From an uncultured Massilia sp. (GTDB taxonomy: Bacteria; Pseudomonadota; Gammaproteobacteria; Burkholderiales; Burkholderiaceae): a DNA stretch of 40,777 bases. The notes below the pieces were generated by a model, which was given only the letters and a program-made list of their open reading frames with translations, did no database searches and had not been told where the DNA came from. Positions 27,723-39,275 of the stretch are shown piece after piece (the stretch's first letter is position 1; the number at the start of each line of letters is the position of its first letter). Where the stretch lies: assembly GCA_946886065.1 (NCBI GenBank), contig CAMPHU010000012.1:1-40777 (forward strand), read 5' to 3'. The position numbers were made by a program, and so were the translations under genes.

Positions 27723-27883
27723 AAGGTTTATCATTCGTGCCGCCATGCCGCACCGTGCGAGATGGCCTGGAACTCTTGCAGTTTTTGCTATCATAGCGGA
27801 ATCCGCCATCGTACCGCATCCGCCAGTTCCAAGCGTGCTTCCCTTTCGGCGAACCATTTCCCTGACTCAAAAGAAGAACCGCC
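27723..27883. promoter_or_regulatory. Shared divergent promoter region of egtD and the ABC importer
   Basis: This 161-base region must drive both units. A small perfect inverted repeat, GCTAT-C-ATAGC (27788-27798), contains -10-like sequences on both strands (TATCAT plus, TATGAT minus), so one factor bound there could control both directions. No strong -35 is visible in either direction, consistent with activator dependence. Confidence 0.4.
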
Positions 27884-28765
27884 ATGTCCCAATTTATCCG
27901 TCGCCATTTCCTCCGGAACTTGTTCGCTGTGTCGGCCAGCACCCTGCTCTTCAGCGGCGCCGCCTTCGCCCAGAGCAGCAACGGCGTGCTGCGCGTGTCC
28001 GCCATCCCGGACGAAGCGCCGACCGAACTGCAGCGCAAGTTCAAGCCGCTGGGCGACTACCTGGCCAAGGCGACCGGCCTCAAGGTCGAGTTCACCCCGG
28101 TGACCGACTATGCCGCCTCGGTCGAAGGTTTGATCCAGCGCAAGATCGACATGGTCTGGTTCGGCGGCTTCACCTTCGTGCAGGCCAATGTGCGCAGCAA
28201 GGGCCAGGTGACGCCGCTGGTGCAGCGCGCCGAGGACGAGAAGTTCCGCTCGGTCTTCATCACCACCCAGCCTGGCATCAACAAGCTGGAAGACCTGCGC
28301 GGCAAGACCCTGAGCTTCGGCTCGGAATCCTCGACCTCGGGCCACCTGATGCCGCGCTCCTTCCTGCTCCGCGCCAAGATCGATCCGGATAGCGACCTCA
28401 AGCGCGTGGCCTTCTCCGGCGCGCATGACGCGACCGTCGCGGCGGTGGCGGGCGGCAAGGTCGACGCCGGCGCGCTCAACATCTCGGTATGGGAAAAGCT
28501 GGTCGAAGCGAAGAAAGTCGATCCGAAAGTGGTGCGCGTGTTCTACACCACGCCGGGCTACTACGACTACAACTGGACCGTGCGCAGCGACATGGACCCG
28601 GCGCTCAAGAAGAAGATCACCGACGCCTTCCTGGCGCTGGACGCATCGACCCCGCAGGGCCGCGAGATCCTGGAACTGCAGCGCGCCACCAGGTTCGTGC
28701 CGACCAAGACCGCGAACTACGCCGCGATCGAAGCAGCCGCGCGCAACGCTGGCCTGCTGAAGTAA
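27884..28765 (+). CDS. PhnD-like periplasmic binding protein, putative selenium oxyanion importer
   Basis: This 293-residue binding protein has a signal peptide (about residues 1-29) that contains RRHFLR and so could use the Tat route. The mature part starts LRVSAIPDEAPTELQRKFKPL, then PVTDYAASVEGLIQRKID and MVWFGGFTFVQA. This is the PhnD superfamily, but the pattern is that of the subgroup I recall as putative selenate ABC binding proteins (TIGR04553). The link to selenium in that subgroup rests on its genomic association with selD, as seen here. Phosphonate or phosphite is the alternative ligand; no C-P lyase or phosphonatase genes are in the window. An AAGAAG ribosome site precedes ATG 27884. 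Confidence 0.87.
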   Translation: MSQFIRRHFLRNLFAVSASTLLFSGAAFAQSSNGVLRVSAIPDEAPTELQRKFKPLGDYLAKATGLKVEFTPVTDYAASVEGLIQRKIDMVWFGGFTFVQANVRSKGQVTPLVQRAEDEKFRSVFITTQPGINKLEDLRGKTLSFGSESSTSGHLMPRSFLLRAKIDPDSDLKRVAFSGAHDATVAAVAGGKVDAGALNISVWEKLVEAKKVDPKVVRVFYTTPGYYDYNWTVRSDMDPALKKKITDAFLALDASTPQGREILELQRATRFVPTKTANYAAIEAAARNAGLLK

Positions 28766-28778
28766 TCGCGGGCGCCGC

Positions 28779-29594
28779 ATGACGACGTTCAGGCTCCAGG
28801 GCGTGACGGTGCGCCACCTGGCGGGCAGCAAGGCGCCCGCCTTGCACGCGCTCGACCTGGAAGTCCGGCGCGGCGAGCAGCTGGCCCTGATCGGCCCTTC
28901 CGGCGCCGGCAAGACCACCCTGCTGTCCACGCTGGCCTGCGCCCACCGCCCCGCCGAAGGCAGCCTGGAAGTGCTGCACCAGCAGCCGTGGCGCCTGAGC
29001 CAGGGCGAGCGCCACCGCCTGCGCAGCCACTTGTTCCTGGCGCCGCAGACGCCGCCGCTGCCGCCGCGCCAGCGCGTGGTCACGGCGGTGCTGGCCGCGC
29101 GCCTGCCCCACTGGAGCCTGTGGCGCGCGCTGGCCTCGCTGGTGCGCCCCAGCGACCCGGCGGCCGCGCACGCGGCCCTGGCGCGCTTCGGGCTGGGCGA
29201 CAAGCTGTATGCGCGCGTCGACCGCCTGTCCGGCGGCGAGCGCCAGCGCTGCGGCCTGGCGCGCCTGCTGCTGTCCAGCGCCGAAGCCTTCCTGGTGGAC
29301 GAACCGATCGCCGCCCTTGACCCGCTGCTGGCGCGCCATACCCTGGCGATCCTGCGCGAGGAAGCCTCGGCGCGCGGCGCCACCCTGGTGTGCAGCCTGC
29401 ACCAGGTGGACCTGGCGCGCGAGCAGTTCCCGCGCCTGGTGGGCCTGCGCGAAGGCCGCATCGTCTTCGACGCGCCCAGCGCCGACGTCAGCGACGCCAT
29501 GATCGCCGAGCTGTACGCCAATGAAAGCGTGCAGCCGCAGTTGCACATGCCGCACGAAACGCCGGACCGGCTGGCGGTCGGCGCCTGCTATTGA
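28779..29594 (+). CDS. PhnC-like ABC transporter ATPase
   Basis: This 271-residue cytoplasmic ATPase powers the importer. Walker A is GPSGAGKTT (39-47), the Q-loop glutamine is in LAPQTPPLPP, the signature is LSGGERQR (150-157), Walker B is FLVDEP (171-176) and the switch histidine is His208. The tail from about residue 245 is a short extension. It starts 13 bases after the binding-protein gene and ends 1 base before the first permease start. It lacks the extra PhnC features I would expect in a C-P lyase transporter, but this is not decisive. Confidence 0.9.
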   Translation: MTTFRLQGVTVRHLAGSKAPALHALDLEVRRGEQLALIGPSGAGKTTLLSTLACAHRPAEGSLEVLHQQPWRLSQGERHRLRSHLFLAPQTPPLPPRQRVVTAVLAARLPHWSLWRALASLVRPSDPAAAHAALARFGLGDKLYARVDRLSGGERQRCGLARLLLSSAEAFLVDEPIAALDPLLARHTLAILREEASARGATLVCSLHQVDLAREQFPRLVGLREGRIVFDAPSADVSDAMIAELYANESVQPQLHMPHETPDRLAVGACY

Positions 29595-29595
29595 G

Positions 29596-30417
29596 ATGAG
29601 CCCGCGATTCCCCGACCCGGCCTGGCGCAGCCGCGTGGCCGCCGCCATGGTCTTCCTGGCGGTCCTGTGGCCGATGCTCGCCGCCAGCGAATTCAAGCCC
29701 TGGATCCTGTTCGACCCGCAAAGCCTGCGCGCCACGGCCATGTTCCTGGGCGACTTCCTGCGCCCGTCGTTCGAGCCCGAATTCCTGCGCATGGTGCTGC
29801 GCGACACCTGGCAGACCATCGCCATCGCCACAGCGGGCCTGAGCCTGGCGCTTGCGGCGGCCATCCCCGCGACCATCCTGATCACGGAGCGCCTGTCGGT
29901 GTCGCGCCTGGGCACCGGCCGCATGCACCCCGCCAGCGCCGCCCTGCGCCAAAGCCTGCGCTGGGTGCTGGTGTTCCTGCGCAGCGTGCCCGAGCTGGTG
30001 TGGGCGCTGCTGTTCGTGCGCATCGTCGGCCTGGGGCCCACCGCCGGCGTGCTGGCCATCGCCCTGTCCTATTCCGGCATGCTGGCCAAGGTCTATGCCG
30101 AGATCCTCGAATCCTCCGACGCCCACGCCACCGGCGTCCTGCTCGCCAACGGCAGCGGGCGCCTGCCGGCCCTGCTCTACGGCGCCCTGCCCGAGTCGAG
30201 CGCGGAGCTGGTGTCCTATACCGTCTACCGCTGGGAGTGCGCGATCCGCGGCTCGGCCGTGATGGGCTTCGTCGGCGCCGGCGGCCTGGGCCAGCGCCTG
30301 GACGAATCGACCAGGATGATGGCCGGCGGCGAAGTGGCGACCATGCTGATCGTCTTCGTGCTGCTGGTGGCCGGCGCCGACCTGGTCTCGAAACTGCTGC
30401 GCCGGAGGCTGGGATGA
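29596..30417 (+). CDS. PhnE-like ABC permease 1
   Basis: This 273-residue permease has about six membrane helices and the PhnE-type segment FLRSVPELVWALLFVRIVGLGP. The EAA-like loop ESSDAHATGVLLANGSGRLPALLYGALP contacts the ATPase, and it ends with the GFVGAGGLGQRLDES motif. The ATG at 29596 follows the ATPase stop by one base. The stop overlaps the second permease start as ATGA. The two permeases probably form a heterodimer. Confidence 0.88.
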   Translation: MSPRFPDPAWRSRVAAAMVFLAVLWPMLAASEFKPWILFDPQSLRATAMFLGDFLRPSFEPEFLRMVLRDTWQTIAIATAGLSLALAAAIPATILITERLSVSRLGTGRMHPASAALRQSLRWVLVFLRSVPELVWALLFVRIVGLGPTAGVLAIALSYSGMLAKVYAEILESSDAHATGVLLANGSGRLPALLYGALPESSAELVSYTVYRWECAIRGSAVMGFVGAGGLGQRLDESTRMMAGGEVATMLIVFVLLVAGADLVSKLLRRRLG

Positions 30418-31199
30418 ACTTGCCGCCGCGTCCGCGCCCCTCGTTCGGCACCCTGCTGCTGCTCGCCGGCCTGGCGGCGCTGGTGGCGGCCAGCTTCGCC
30501 GCGCTGCCGCTGCAGTGGAACGCCTTCTTCACTGTCGAGGCGATCGCATCGGCACGCGAGTTCCTGCACGGCTTCGCGCCGCCCGACCTGGCCCCCGCCT
30601 TCCTGCGCAAATGCCTGGATGCGCTGTTCGAGACCCTGGCCATGTCGGCCATTGGCACTTTACTTGCGGCGCTGGCCGGGCTGGCGCTGGCCCTGCCCGC
30701 GTCCGGACGGCTCGGCCCCGCCGTCCGCGCTCCGCTGCGCATCGTGCTCAACGTGCTGCGCTCGGTGCCGGAACTGGTCTGGGCCGCGGTGCTGCTGATC
30801 GCGGCGGGCCTGGGGCCGCTGGCCGGCACCCTGGCATTGGCCCTGCACACCAGCGGGGTGCTGGGGCGGCTGTTCGCCGACGCGCTGGAGAACGTGCCGC
30901 CGCTGCCGGAAGCGAGCCTGCGCGCCAATGGGGCGCCGGCCCTGGGCGCCTTCTTCTACGCCACCCTGCCGCAGGCGCTGCCGCAGATGCTGTCGTATAC
31001 GCTGTACCGCTGGGAGAACAATATCCGCGCGGCGGCGGTGCTGGGCGTGGTCGGGGCCGGCGGCCTGGGCCAGATGCTCAAGTACCACCTGTCGCTGTTC
31101 CAGATGCAGAGCGCGGCCACGGTGGTGATCGCGATGCTGCTGCTGGTGGCCCTCGTCGACGCGGCCAGCTACCTGCTGCGGCGTACTCTCACCAGCTAA
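30414..31199 (+). CDS. PhnE-like ABC permease 2
   Basis: This 261-residue permease is a paralogue of its neighbour with the same marks: NVLRSVPELVWAAVLLIAAGLGP, ENVPPLPEASLRANGAPALGAFFYATLP and VVGAGGLGQMLKYHLS. Two different PhnE-type permeases in tandem are usual for this transporter class. The ATG at 30414 overlaps the first permease stop. The frame is open far upstream, but that part only shadows the first permease. Confidence 0.88.
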   Translation: MNLPPRPRPSFGTLLLLAGLAALVAASFAALPLQWNAFFTVEAIASAREFLHGFAPPDLAPAFLRKCLDALFETLAMSAIGTLLAALAGLALALPASGRLGPAVRAPLRIVLNVLRSVPELVWAAVLLIAAGLGPLAGTLALALHTSGVLGRLFADALENVPPLPEASLRANGAPALGAFFYATLPQALPQMLSYTLYRWENNIRAAAVLGVVGAGGLGQMLKYHLSLFQMQSAATVVIAMLLLVALVDAASYLLRRTLTS

Positions 31200-31203
31200 A
31201 CCC

Positions 31204-31848
31204 ATGCTCGAACTCGACCAGCTCAGCAAATCCTATGGCGGCCGCACCGTGCTGGCCGGCCTGTCGCACGTGTTCGAACCGGGCCGCTTCGTGGCCATCA
31301 TGGGCGAGTCGGGAGTGGGCAAGTCGACCCTGCTGAACCTGATCGCCGGCCTGGACGCACCCGACGCGGGGCGCGTGATCGTCGATGGCATGGTCATGTC
31401 GGCGCTCGACGACGATGCCGCAACCCGCCTGCGCCGCACGCGCATGGGCTTCATCTTCCAGGCCTTCCACGTGCTGCCGCACCTGACCCTGCGCCAGAAC
31501 GTGGCGCTGCCGCTGCTGCTCAACCGGGAGTCAAGCGAACGCGCCGCGGCGATGCTCGCCGCCGTGGGCCTGGGCGGACGCGGCGACGATTTCCCGCGCC
31601 AGCTCTCGGGCGGCGAGATGCAGCGGGTGGCCATCGCGCGCGCCCTGGTGCACCGCCCCGCCCTGCTGCTGGCGGACGAACCGACCGGCAACCTGGACCC
31701 GGAAACCGCCGACGGCATCCTCAAGCTGCTGCGCAGCGAAACCCGGGCCCATGGCGCCGGCGCCATCATGGTCACCCACTCCCACGCGGCGGCCGCCATG
31801 GCCGACGAAGTCCTCCTGCTGACCCGTTCCGGATTGAAATTAGCGTAA
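31204..31848 (+). CDS. LolD/MacB-like ABC ATPase without a linked permease
   Basis: This 214-residue ATPase begins 4 bases after the second permease, so it belongs to the importer operon. It has Walker A GESGVGKST (34-42), signature LSGGEMQ (134-140), and DEPTGNLD (158-165), a form typical of LolD, MacB and FtsE ATPases that partner FtsX-like permeases. No such permease is nearby. It is clearly not a second PhnC. It may serve a permease elsewhere or act in export of a product; both are guesses. The C-terminus is short. Confidence 0.85.
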   Translation: MLELDQLSKSYGGRTVLAGLSHVFEPGRFVAIMGESGVGKSTLLNLIAGLDAPDAGRVIVDGMVMSALDDDAATRLRRTRMGFIFQAFHVLPHLTLRQNVALPLLLNRESSERAAAMLAAVGLGGRGDDFPRQLSGGEMQRVAIARALVHRPALLLADEPTGNLDPETADGILKLLRSETRAHGAGAIMVTHSHAAAAMADEVLLLTRSGLKLA

Positions 31849-31897
31849 ATTCCGCGAAGAAAGGATGCTTTTGGCGTCCATTCGTTAAATATCGTGC

Positions 31898-31914
31898 ATT
31901 GCGTAAGACGCAAT
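31898..31914. repeat. Inverted repeat ATTGCGT-AAG-ACGCAAT
   Basis: A perfect 7-bp inverted repeat around AAG lies 50 bases after the LolD-like gene and about 50 bases before the larger structured element. It has no following T-run, so an operator is as likely as a hairpin. Confidence 0.5.
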
Positions 31915-31960
31915 CGTAGTAGTATCACAACGACCCGCCACGCATAAGCCACCACAACAA

Positions 31961-32091
31961 GGTGCCTTGAGAAACCGTCGCGCGCGGCAGCAGTGTTGGT
32001 CGAGCCCCCAAGGGGAAACTGCTCGCTGTACCTTGGTACAGCGAGCATCGCAGACCGACAATGCAGCGCGCAGCAGGTTTATCAAGGCACC
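31961..32091 (+). ncRNA. Nested inverted-repeat element, candidate structured RNA (131 bases)
   Basis: A series of complementary segments nest inside one another. GGTGCCTTGA (31961-31970) pairs with TCAAGGCACC (32082-32091). AAACC (31972-31976) pairs with GGTTT (32076-32080). GCGCGC (31980-31985) pairs with GCGCGC (32066-32071). TGTTGGTC (31994-32001) pairs with GACCGACA (32053-32060) including one G-U. Inside is a perfect hairpin, 32020-32032 with 32035-32047 (GCTCGCTGTACC/GGTACAGCGAGC plus one more pair). The order of pairs is consistent with a single long branched RNA. I do not match it to 6S, SRP, RNase P or a riboswitch I know. It lies 72 bases upstream of an HTH gene, so a leader or attenuator is possible. 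It could also be a mobile-element remnant, but I see no target-site duplication. Confidence 0.55.
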
Positions 32092-32162
32092 GAACAGGCT
32101 GGGATACCTTCCAGAACAGTCGATCTGTCTTGAATCCATGTGCCAAATTGTGGAGATCCGCC

Positions 32163-32453
32163 ATGAGCGTACGACAGAAAAAACAGGAAATGCTTGCCGC
32201 GATGCACAGGGCGCGCGCCCTGGAGCCCTCGAGCTTCGTCCCCAACAAACTACTCGACACCCTGATCGAACGCATGCAGCTCAAGAATGACGCCGAGCTG
32301 TGCCGCGTACTCGAGGTGCAGCCTCCGATCATCAGCAAGATCCGCCACCGCAAGCTCAACGTGGGCGCGACGATCCTGCTGCGCATGCACGAAAAATCGA
32401 ACATCCCGATCCGCGAGCTGAAGGAGCTGACCAGCGCCTCACAAATCCACTAA
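32163..32453 (+). CDS. Small HTH (XRE-like) DNA-binding protein
   Basis: This 96-residue protein has a helix-turn-helix-like core, LLDTLIERMQLKNDAELCRVLEVQPPIISKIR, followed by a helix (ATILLRMHEKSNIPIRELKEL). It resembles the short XRE-type regulators common in this bacterial group. A GGAGAT ribosome site precedes ATG 32163; an in-frame start at 32061 lies inside the structured element and is rejected. Its stop overlaps the stop of the convergent gene by 3-4 bases. Its target is unknown. Confidence 0.8.
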   Translation: MSVRQKKQEMLAAMHRARALEPSSFVPNKLLDTLIERMQLKNDAELCRVLEVQPPIISKIRHRKLNVGATILLRMHEKSNIPIRELKELTSASQIH

Positions 32454-32908
32454 GCCTGGCTGGGCGGGCGACCGGTCTTGAGCTGGGGCAGCGCAGCCAG
32501 CACGGTCTTGAGGGTGGCCAGGTCGAGCTGGCCGAGCAGGGCCACGCCGATGCGCAGCAGTTCGCTCTTCTTGACGTCGATGCCGGCGCGCAGGCAGGCC
32601 TGCTTGACCTCGGCCAGCACCGCATATTCCTGCTCGGGCATGGTGAAGCTGTCGCGTACCAGGACGGGACGCGCTTCCAGCACCGCTTCGCGCTGGGCCG
32701 GCGCCGCGATGGTGCGTGCGGCCGCGCGCGCGGTCTTGCCTGCGGTTTTCCTGGCCGGCGGCGCGGCGACGGCCTTCGCAGCGGATTTCACCGCGGCCTT
32801 CACGCCGGCCCTGGGGGCCTTGCTCTTGCCGCCCGCGGCCGCCCTGGCGGGCGCCTTGGCCGTCTTCGCCGTTTTCGCCGCCGGGCTGGCGGGCGTCTTT
32901 CTCGGCAT
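32450..32908 (-). CDS. Lys/Ala/Pro-rich protein with a C-terminal conserved domain (DNA-binding-like)
   Basis: The first half of this 152-residue protein is low-complexity, rich in Lys, Ala, Pro and Arg (KTAKTAKAPARAAAGGKSKA), like the tails of histone H1-type proteins. The second half, VRDSFTMPEQEYAVLAEVKQ followed by KKSELLRIGVALLGQL and ALPQLKTGRP, is a conserved domain I associate with Burkholderiales proteins. A ribbon-helix-helix-like start (FTMPEQEY) is possible. I start at ATG 32908 because GGAG lies 7 bases upstream; ATG 32920 would lack this. The role is probably nucleic-acid binding, but this is inferred from composition. Confidence 0.75.
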   Translation of the reverse strand: MPRKTPASPAAKTAKTAKAPARAAAGGKSKAPRAGVKAAVKSAAKAVAAPPARKTAGKTARAAARTIAAPAQREAVLEARPVLVRDSFTMPEQEYAVLAEVKQACLRAGIDVKKSELLRIGVALLGQLDLATLKTVLAALPQLKTGRPPSQA

Positions 32909-32976
32909 GTGCTGCTCCATCGTTCAAAAGGGCAAACAATATAAACGATTTGCCCGGCGAACGATAGGGACGCACC

Positions 32977-37127
<4,151 letters not shown>

Positions 37128-37209
37128 GATGTTCTGGCGCCAGTTGTCGACCAGGCGGCGCGGGACCAGGCGCAGCGGACCGCGCCGCCTGCCGATGGGG
37201 ATGAGCGGA

Positions 37210-37995
37210 TTAATGCGCGCCCCCGCTGCCTGTGGTCAAGTCCTGTTCGCGCTGGCGGTAGGCGGGGCTGGTGCGTCCCTGCTCGATGGCGTCCCACAGG
37301 CGCGCGGCCAGCTGCGGCTGCTTGGCCACGAAAGCGCGCGAGAGCACCAGGTAATACGGTTTTTCGATCAGCGGCACCGGCAGCATGTCGAGCCTGGCGC
37401 CCAGCGGCCCGCGCATCAGGCGCTTGGCGTCGCCGCCGCCCAGGGCCGCGCCGGCCAGGCGGCCCGCAAGCAGTTTCTGCGCCAGTTCGTCCGAACGCTG
37501 GCTGCCCTCGTCCACCGGCACGTGCCGGGAGCGCAGGAAGTCGGCCACCGAGTAGCCGAGCTGCACGCCGATGCGTCCGTCCAGGTTGTGGAAGCGCTTG
37601 CCGTCCCAGTCCAGGCGGCTGCCGCGGCGGCGCACCAGCATGTAGCGGTCGATGTGCATGCGCTTGGAAGGGTCGGCCTTGGCGCCGCCCGGATAGGCGC
37701 CCAGCTCCATGCGCTCGGGGTTGAAGCTGACGGCGAAGGCGCCGTCGACCTGGTTCGACTTGAGCTGCTCCAGGCAGCGCTTCCACGGCATGCTCTGGAA
37801 ATCGAAGCGCACGCCGGTGCGCTTGCTGACCTCGGCCAGCAGTTCGAAGTTCAGCCCGCCGCCGTCGAGCGTGCGCCAGGGCGGCACTTCCTGGCGCTCG
37901 AAGCACAGGGTCACGCCGCCGGGCGCGGCGGCCTGGGCCGGCGCCAGCATGCACCAGGCGGCGAGAACGGGAACGACGAGCAGCTGGATGCGCAT
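37210..37995 (-). CDS. Periplasmic substrate-binding protein (SBP family 3-like) of a signalling operon
   Basis: This 261-residue protein has a signal peptide ([20 protein letters not shown], cleaved after AQA) and the fold of amino-acid-type binding proteins, with [24 protein letters not shown] near the start and [15 protein letters not shown] in the middle. There is no ABC transporter next to it. Instead it precedes a hybrid kinase, so it probably acts as the ligand sensor for the kinase. ATG 37995 gives the signal peptide; an ATG at 38079 would add 28 non-conserved residues. Confidence 0.85.
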   Translation of the reverse strand: MRIQLLVVPVLAAWCMLAPAQAAAPGGVTLCFERQEVPPWRTLDGGGLNFELLAEVSKRTGVRFDFQSMPWKRCLEQLKSNQVDGAFAVSFNPERMELGAYPGGAKADPSKRMHIDRYMLVRRRGSRLDWDGKRFHNLDGRIGVQLGYSVADFLRSRHVPVDEGSQRSDELAQKLLAGRLAGAALGGGDAKRLMRGPLGARLDMLPVPLIEKPYYLVLSRAFVAKQPQLAARLWDAIEQGRTSPAYRQREQDLTTGSGGAH

Positions 37996-38157
37996 GCCGG
38001 GAAAATGTGGTTGAACGGACAAGTATTGAAGTATGCCATTAGAAATTGCCGAGTAACAGCGAAATAGACCGGAAGTCACCTGGATACGACAGCTGCCCCG
38101 GAGCCTGTATCATGAGCGCTCCGGGCGGGCGCTGCCATGCGCGCCGCCGGCTATGTG

Positions 38158-38209
38158 GCAAGCCTGTATAGCAAGCCTGTATAGCAAGCCTGTATAGCAA
38201 GTCTGTGTA
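38158..38209 (+). repeat. 13-bp tandem repeat, four units, upstream of the MYG1 gene
   Basis: The unit GCAAGCCTGTATA occurs three times exactly (38158-38170, 38171-38183, 38184-38196) and once in altered form (38197-38209, gcaagtctgtgta). It ends 16 bases before the ATG at 38226. A further partial match is at about 38103. Each unit supplies a TATA-like step. It is too short and unspaced to be CRISPR. Confidence 0.85.
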
Positions 38210-38225
38210 ACGTTCTGGAGTATGT

Positions 38226-39194
38226 ATGCGTATTGTGACCCACGGAGGCAAGTTCCACGCGGACGATGCCTGGGCCGTAGCGGTGTTGTTGATCCTCTTC
38301 CCCGAGGCCGAGCTGGTCCGCACCCGCGACCCCGCCATCATCGAGGCGGCCGACTTCGCGGTGGACGTCGGCGGCATCTGGGACCCGGCCACGGGCCGCT
38401 TCGACCACCACCAGAAGGGTTTCGAGGGCGCGCGCCAGACCGGCGTGCCCTATGCCAGCGCCGGGCTGGTGTGGCGCGACTACGGCGCCCGCTGCGTCGC
38501 CGCCCTGGCCGAGGCCCATGCCGGGCGCAGCCTGGACGAGGACACGGCGCGCCAGATCGCCTACGCCATCGACGCCGACATCGTGCAGTACCTGGATTTG
38601 TCGGACGTCGGGGCGGCCAAGAACGCGCCCGGCGGCTACGGCCTGTCGGCGGTGATCTCGGGCTACAACCCGAGCTGGATGGACGAGCAGCGCCTGGGCT
38701 ACGGGGCCGAGGCCGAGGCGTTCCGCACGGGCCAGTTCCGCCGCGCGCTCGCGGTGCTGACCGACATCATGGTCAACGCGGTCAAGTACCGGGTCGGCGC
38801 CTTGCTGGCGGTGGAGCAGGTGCGGGGCGCGGAAGCGCTGGAAGGCGGGCGCGTGCTGTTCCTGAAGAACGGCGCCCTGCCCTGGTCGGCCGTGGTGCGC
38901 AAGGAAATGCCGAAGGTCTTGTTCGTCATCAGCTACAACATGGCGGAGCAGCGCCATATGATCCATACGGTGTCGGTGAGCACGGAGAACTTCGATGCGC
39001 GCGCCGACCTGCCGGCCGCCTGGGCCGGGCTGCGCGATGCCGACCTGGCGGCGGTGACCGGGGTGCCGGACGCGGGCTTCTGCCACAACGGCTTGTTCAT
39101 CGCATCGGCCAAGTCCTATGAGGGTATCCGGCAGATGGCGCGCCTGGCGCTCGAGGAAGTGGACCGCCTTGCGGCCACGGCGCCGGCCGCGTAA
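38226..39194 (+). CDS. MYG1 family protein (UPF0160)
   Basis: This 322-residue protein has the MYG1 opening RIVTHGGKFHADDAWAVAVL, with the metal-binding HGGxFHADD motif. The FDHHQKGF motif, TGVPYASAGLVWRDYG, and DADIVQYLDL follow. The family belongs to the DHH-like phosphoesterases and eukaryotic members act as exonucleases; the bacterial role is not settled. ATG 38226 is favoured by family start; a GGAG is 8 bases upstream, immediately after the tandem repeats. Confidence 0.88.
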   Translation: MRIVTHGGKFHADDAWAVAVLLILFPEAELVRTRDPAIIEAADFAVDVGGIWDPATGRFDHHQKGFEGARQTGVPYASAGLVWRDYGARCVAALAEAHAGRSLDEDTARQIAYAIDADIVQYLDLSDVGAAKNAPGGYGLSAVISGYNPSWMDEQRLGYGAEAEAFRTGQFRRALAVLTDIMVNAVKYRVGALLAVEQVRGAEALEGGRVLFLKNGALPWSAVVRKEMPKVLFVISYNMAEQRHMIHTVSVSTENFDARADLPAAWAGLRDADLAAVTGVPDAGFCHNGLFIASAKSYEGIRQMARLALEEVDRLAATAPAA

Positions 39195-39211
39195 GGATCA
39201 CCCGCCGCTGT

Positions 39212-39245
39212 CCCCAGGCCGTCGTCCCGGGACGACGGCCTGGGG
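39212..39245. terminator. 34-bp perfect palindrome between convergent genes (bidirectional terminator candidate)
   Basis: CCCCAGGCCGTCGTCCC (39212-39228) is followed directly by its exact reverse complement (39229-39245). In RNA it would form a stem of at least 15 bp. A smaller palindrome TTCCCGGGAA (39248-39257) follows. It lies 17 bases after the MYG1 stop and 30 bases after the end of the convergent phosphatase gene, so it can serve both, though T-runs are absent. Confidence 0.7.
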
Positions 39246-39275
39246 AATTCCCGGGAAAGGTGACGCCGACAAGGT

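Noticed and set aside
25584..28103. An 839-codon plus-strand frame across egtB and egtD
   Set aside because: It is antisense to two well-recognised genes and lacks any family motif.
27884..31199. Phosphonate uptake system of a C-P lyase pathway
   Set aside because: No phn catabolic genes are present and the binding-protein motifs with nearby selD point to selenium. The ligand remains unproven.
31961..32091. SECIS element for selenocysteine insertion
   Set aside because: In bacteria a SECIS lies inside the coding region just after an in-frame UGA. This element is intergenic and no selenoprotein frame adjoins it.
31961..32091. Miniature mobile element with terminal inverted repeats
   Set aside because: The ends are inverted repeats, but no flanking target duplication is visible and the interior also pairs in nested fashion, which fits an RNA better. 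It cannot be excluded without a genome search.
38158..38209. CRISPR array
   Set aside because: The repeats are 13 bp, directly adjacent with no spacers, and no cas genes are present.
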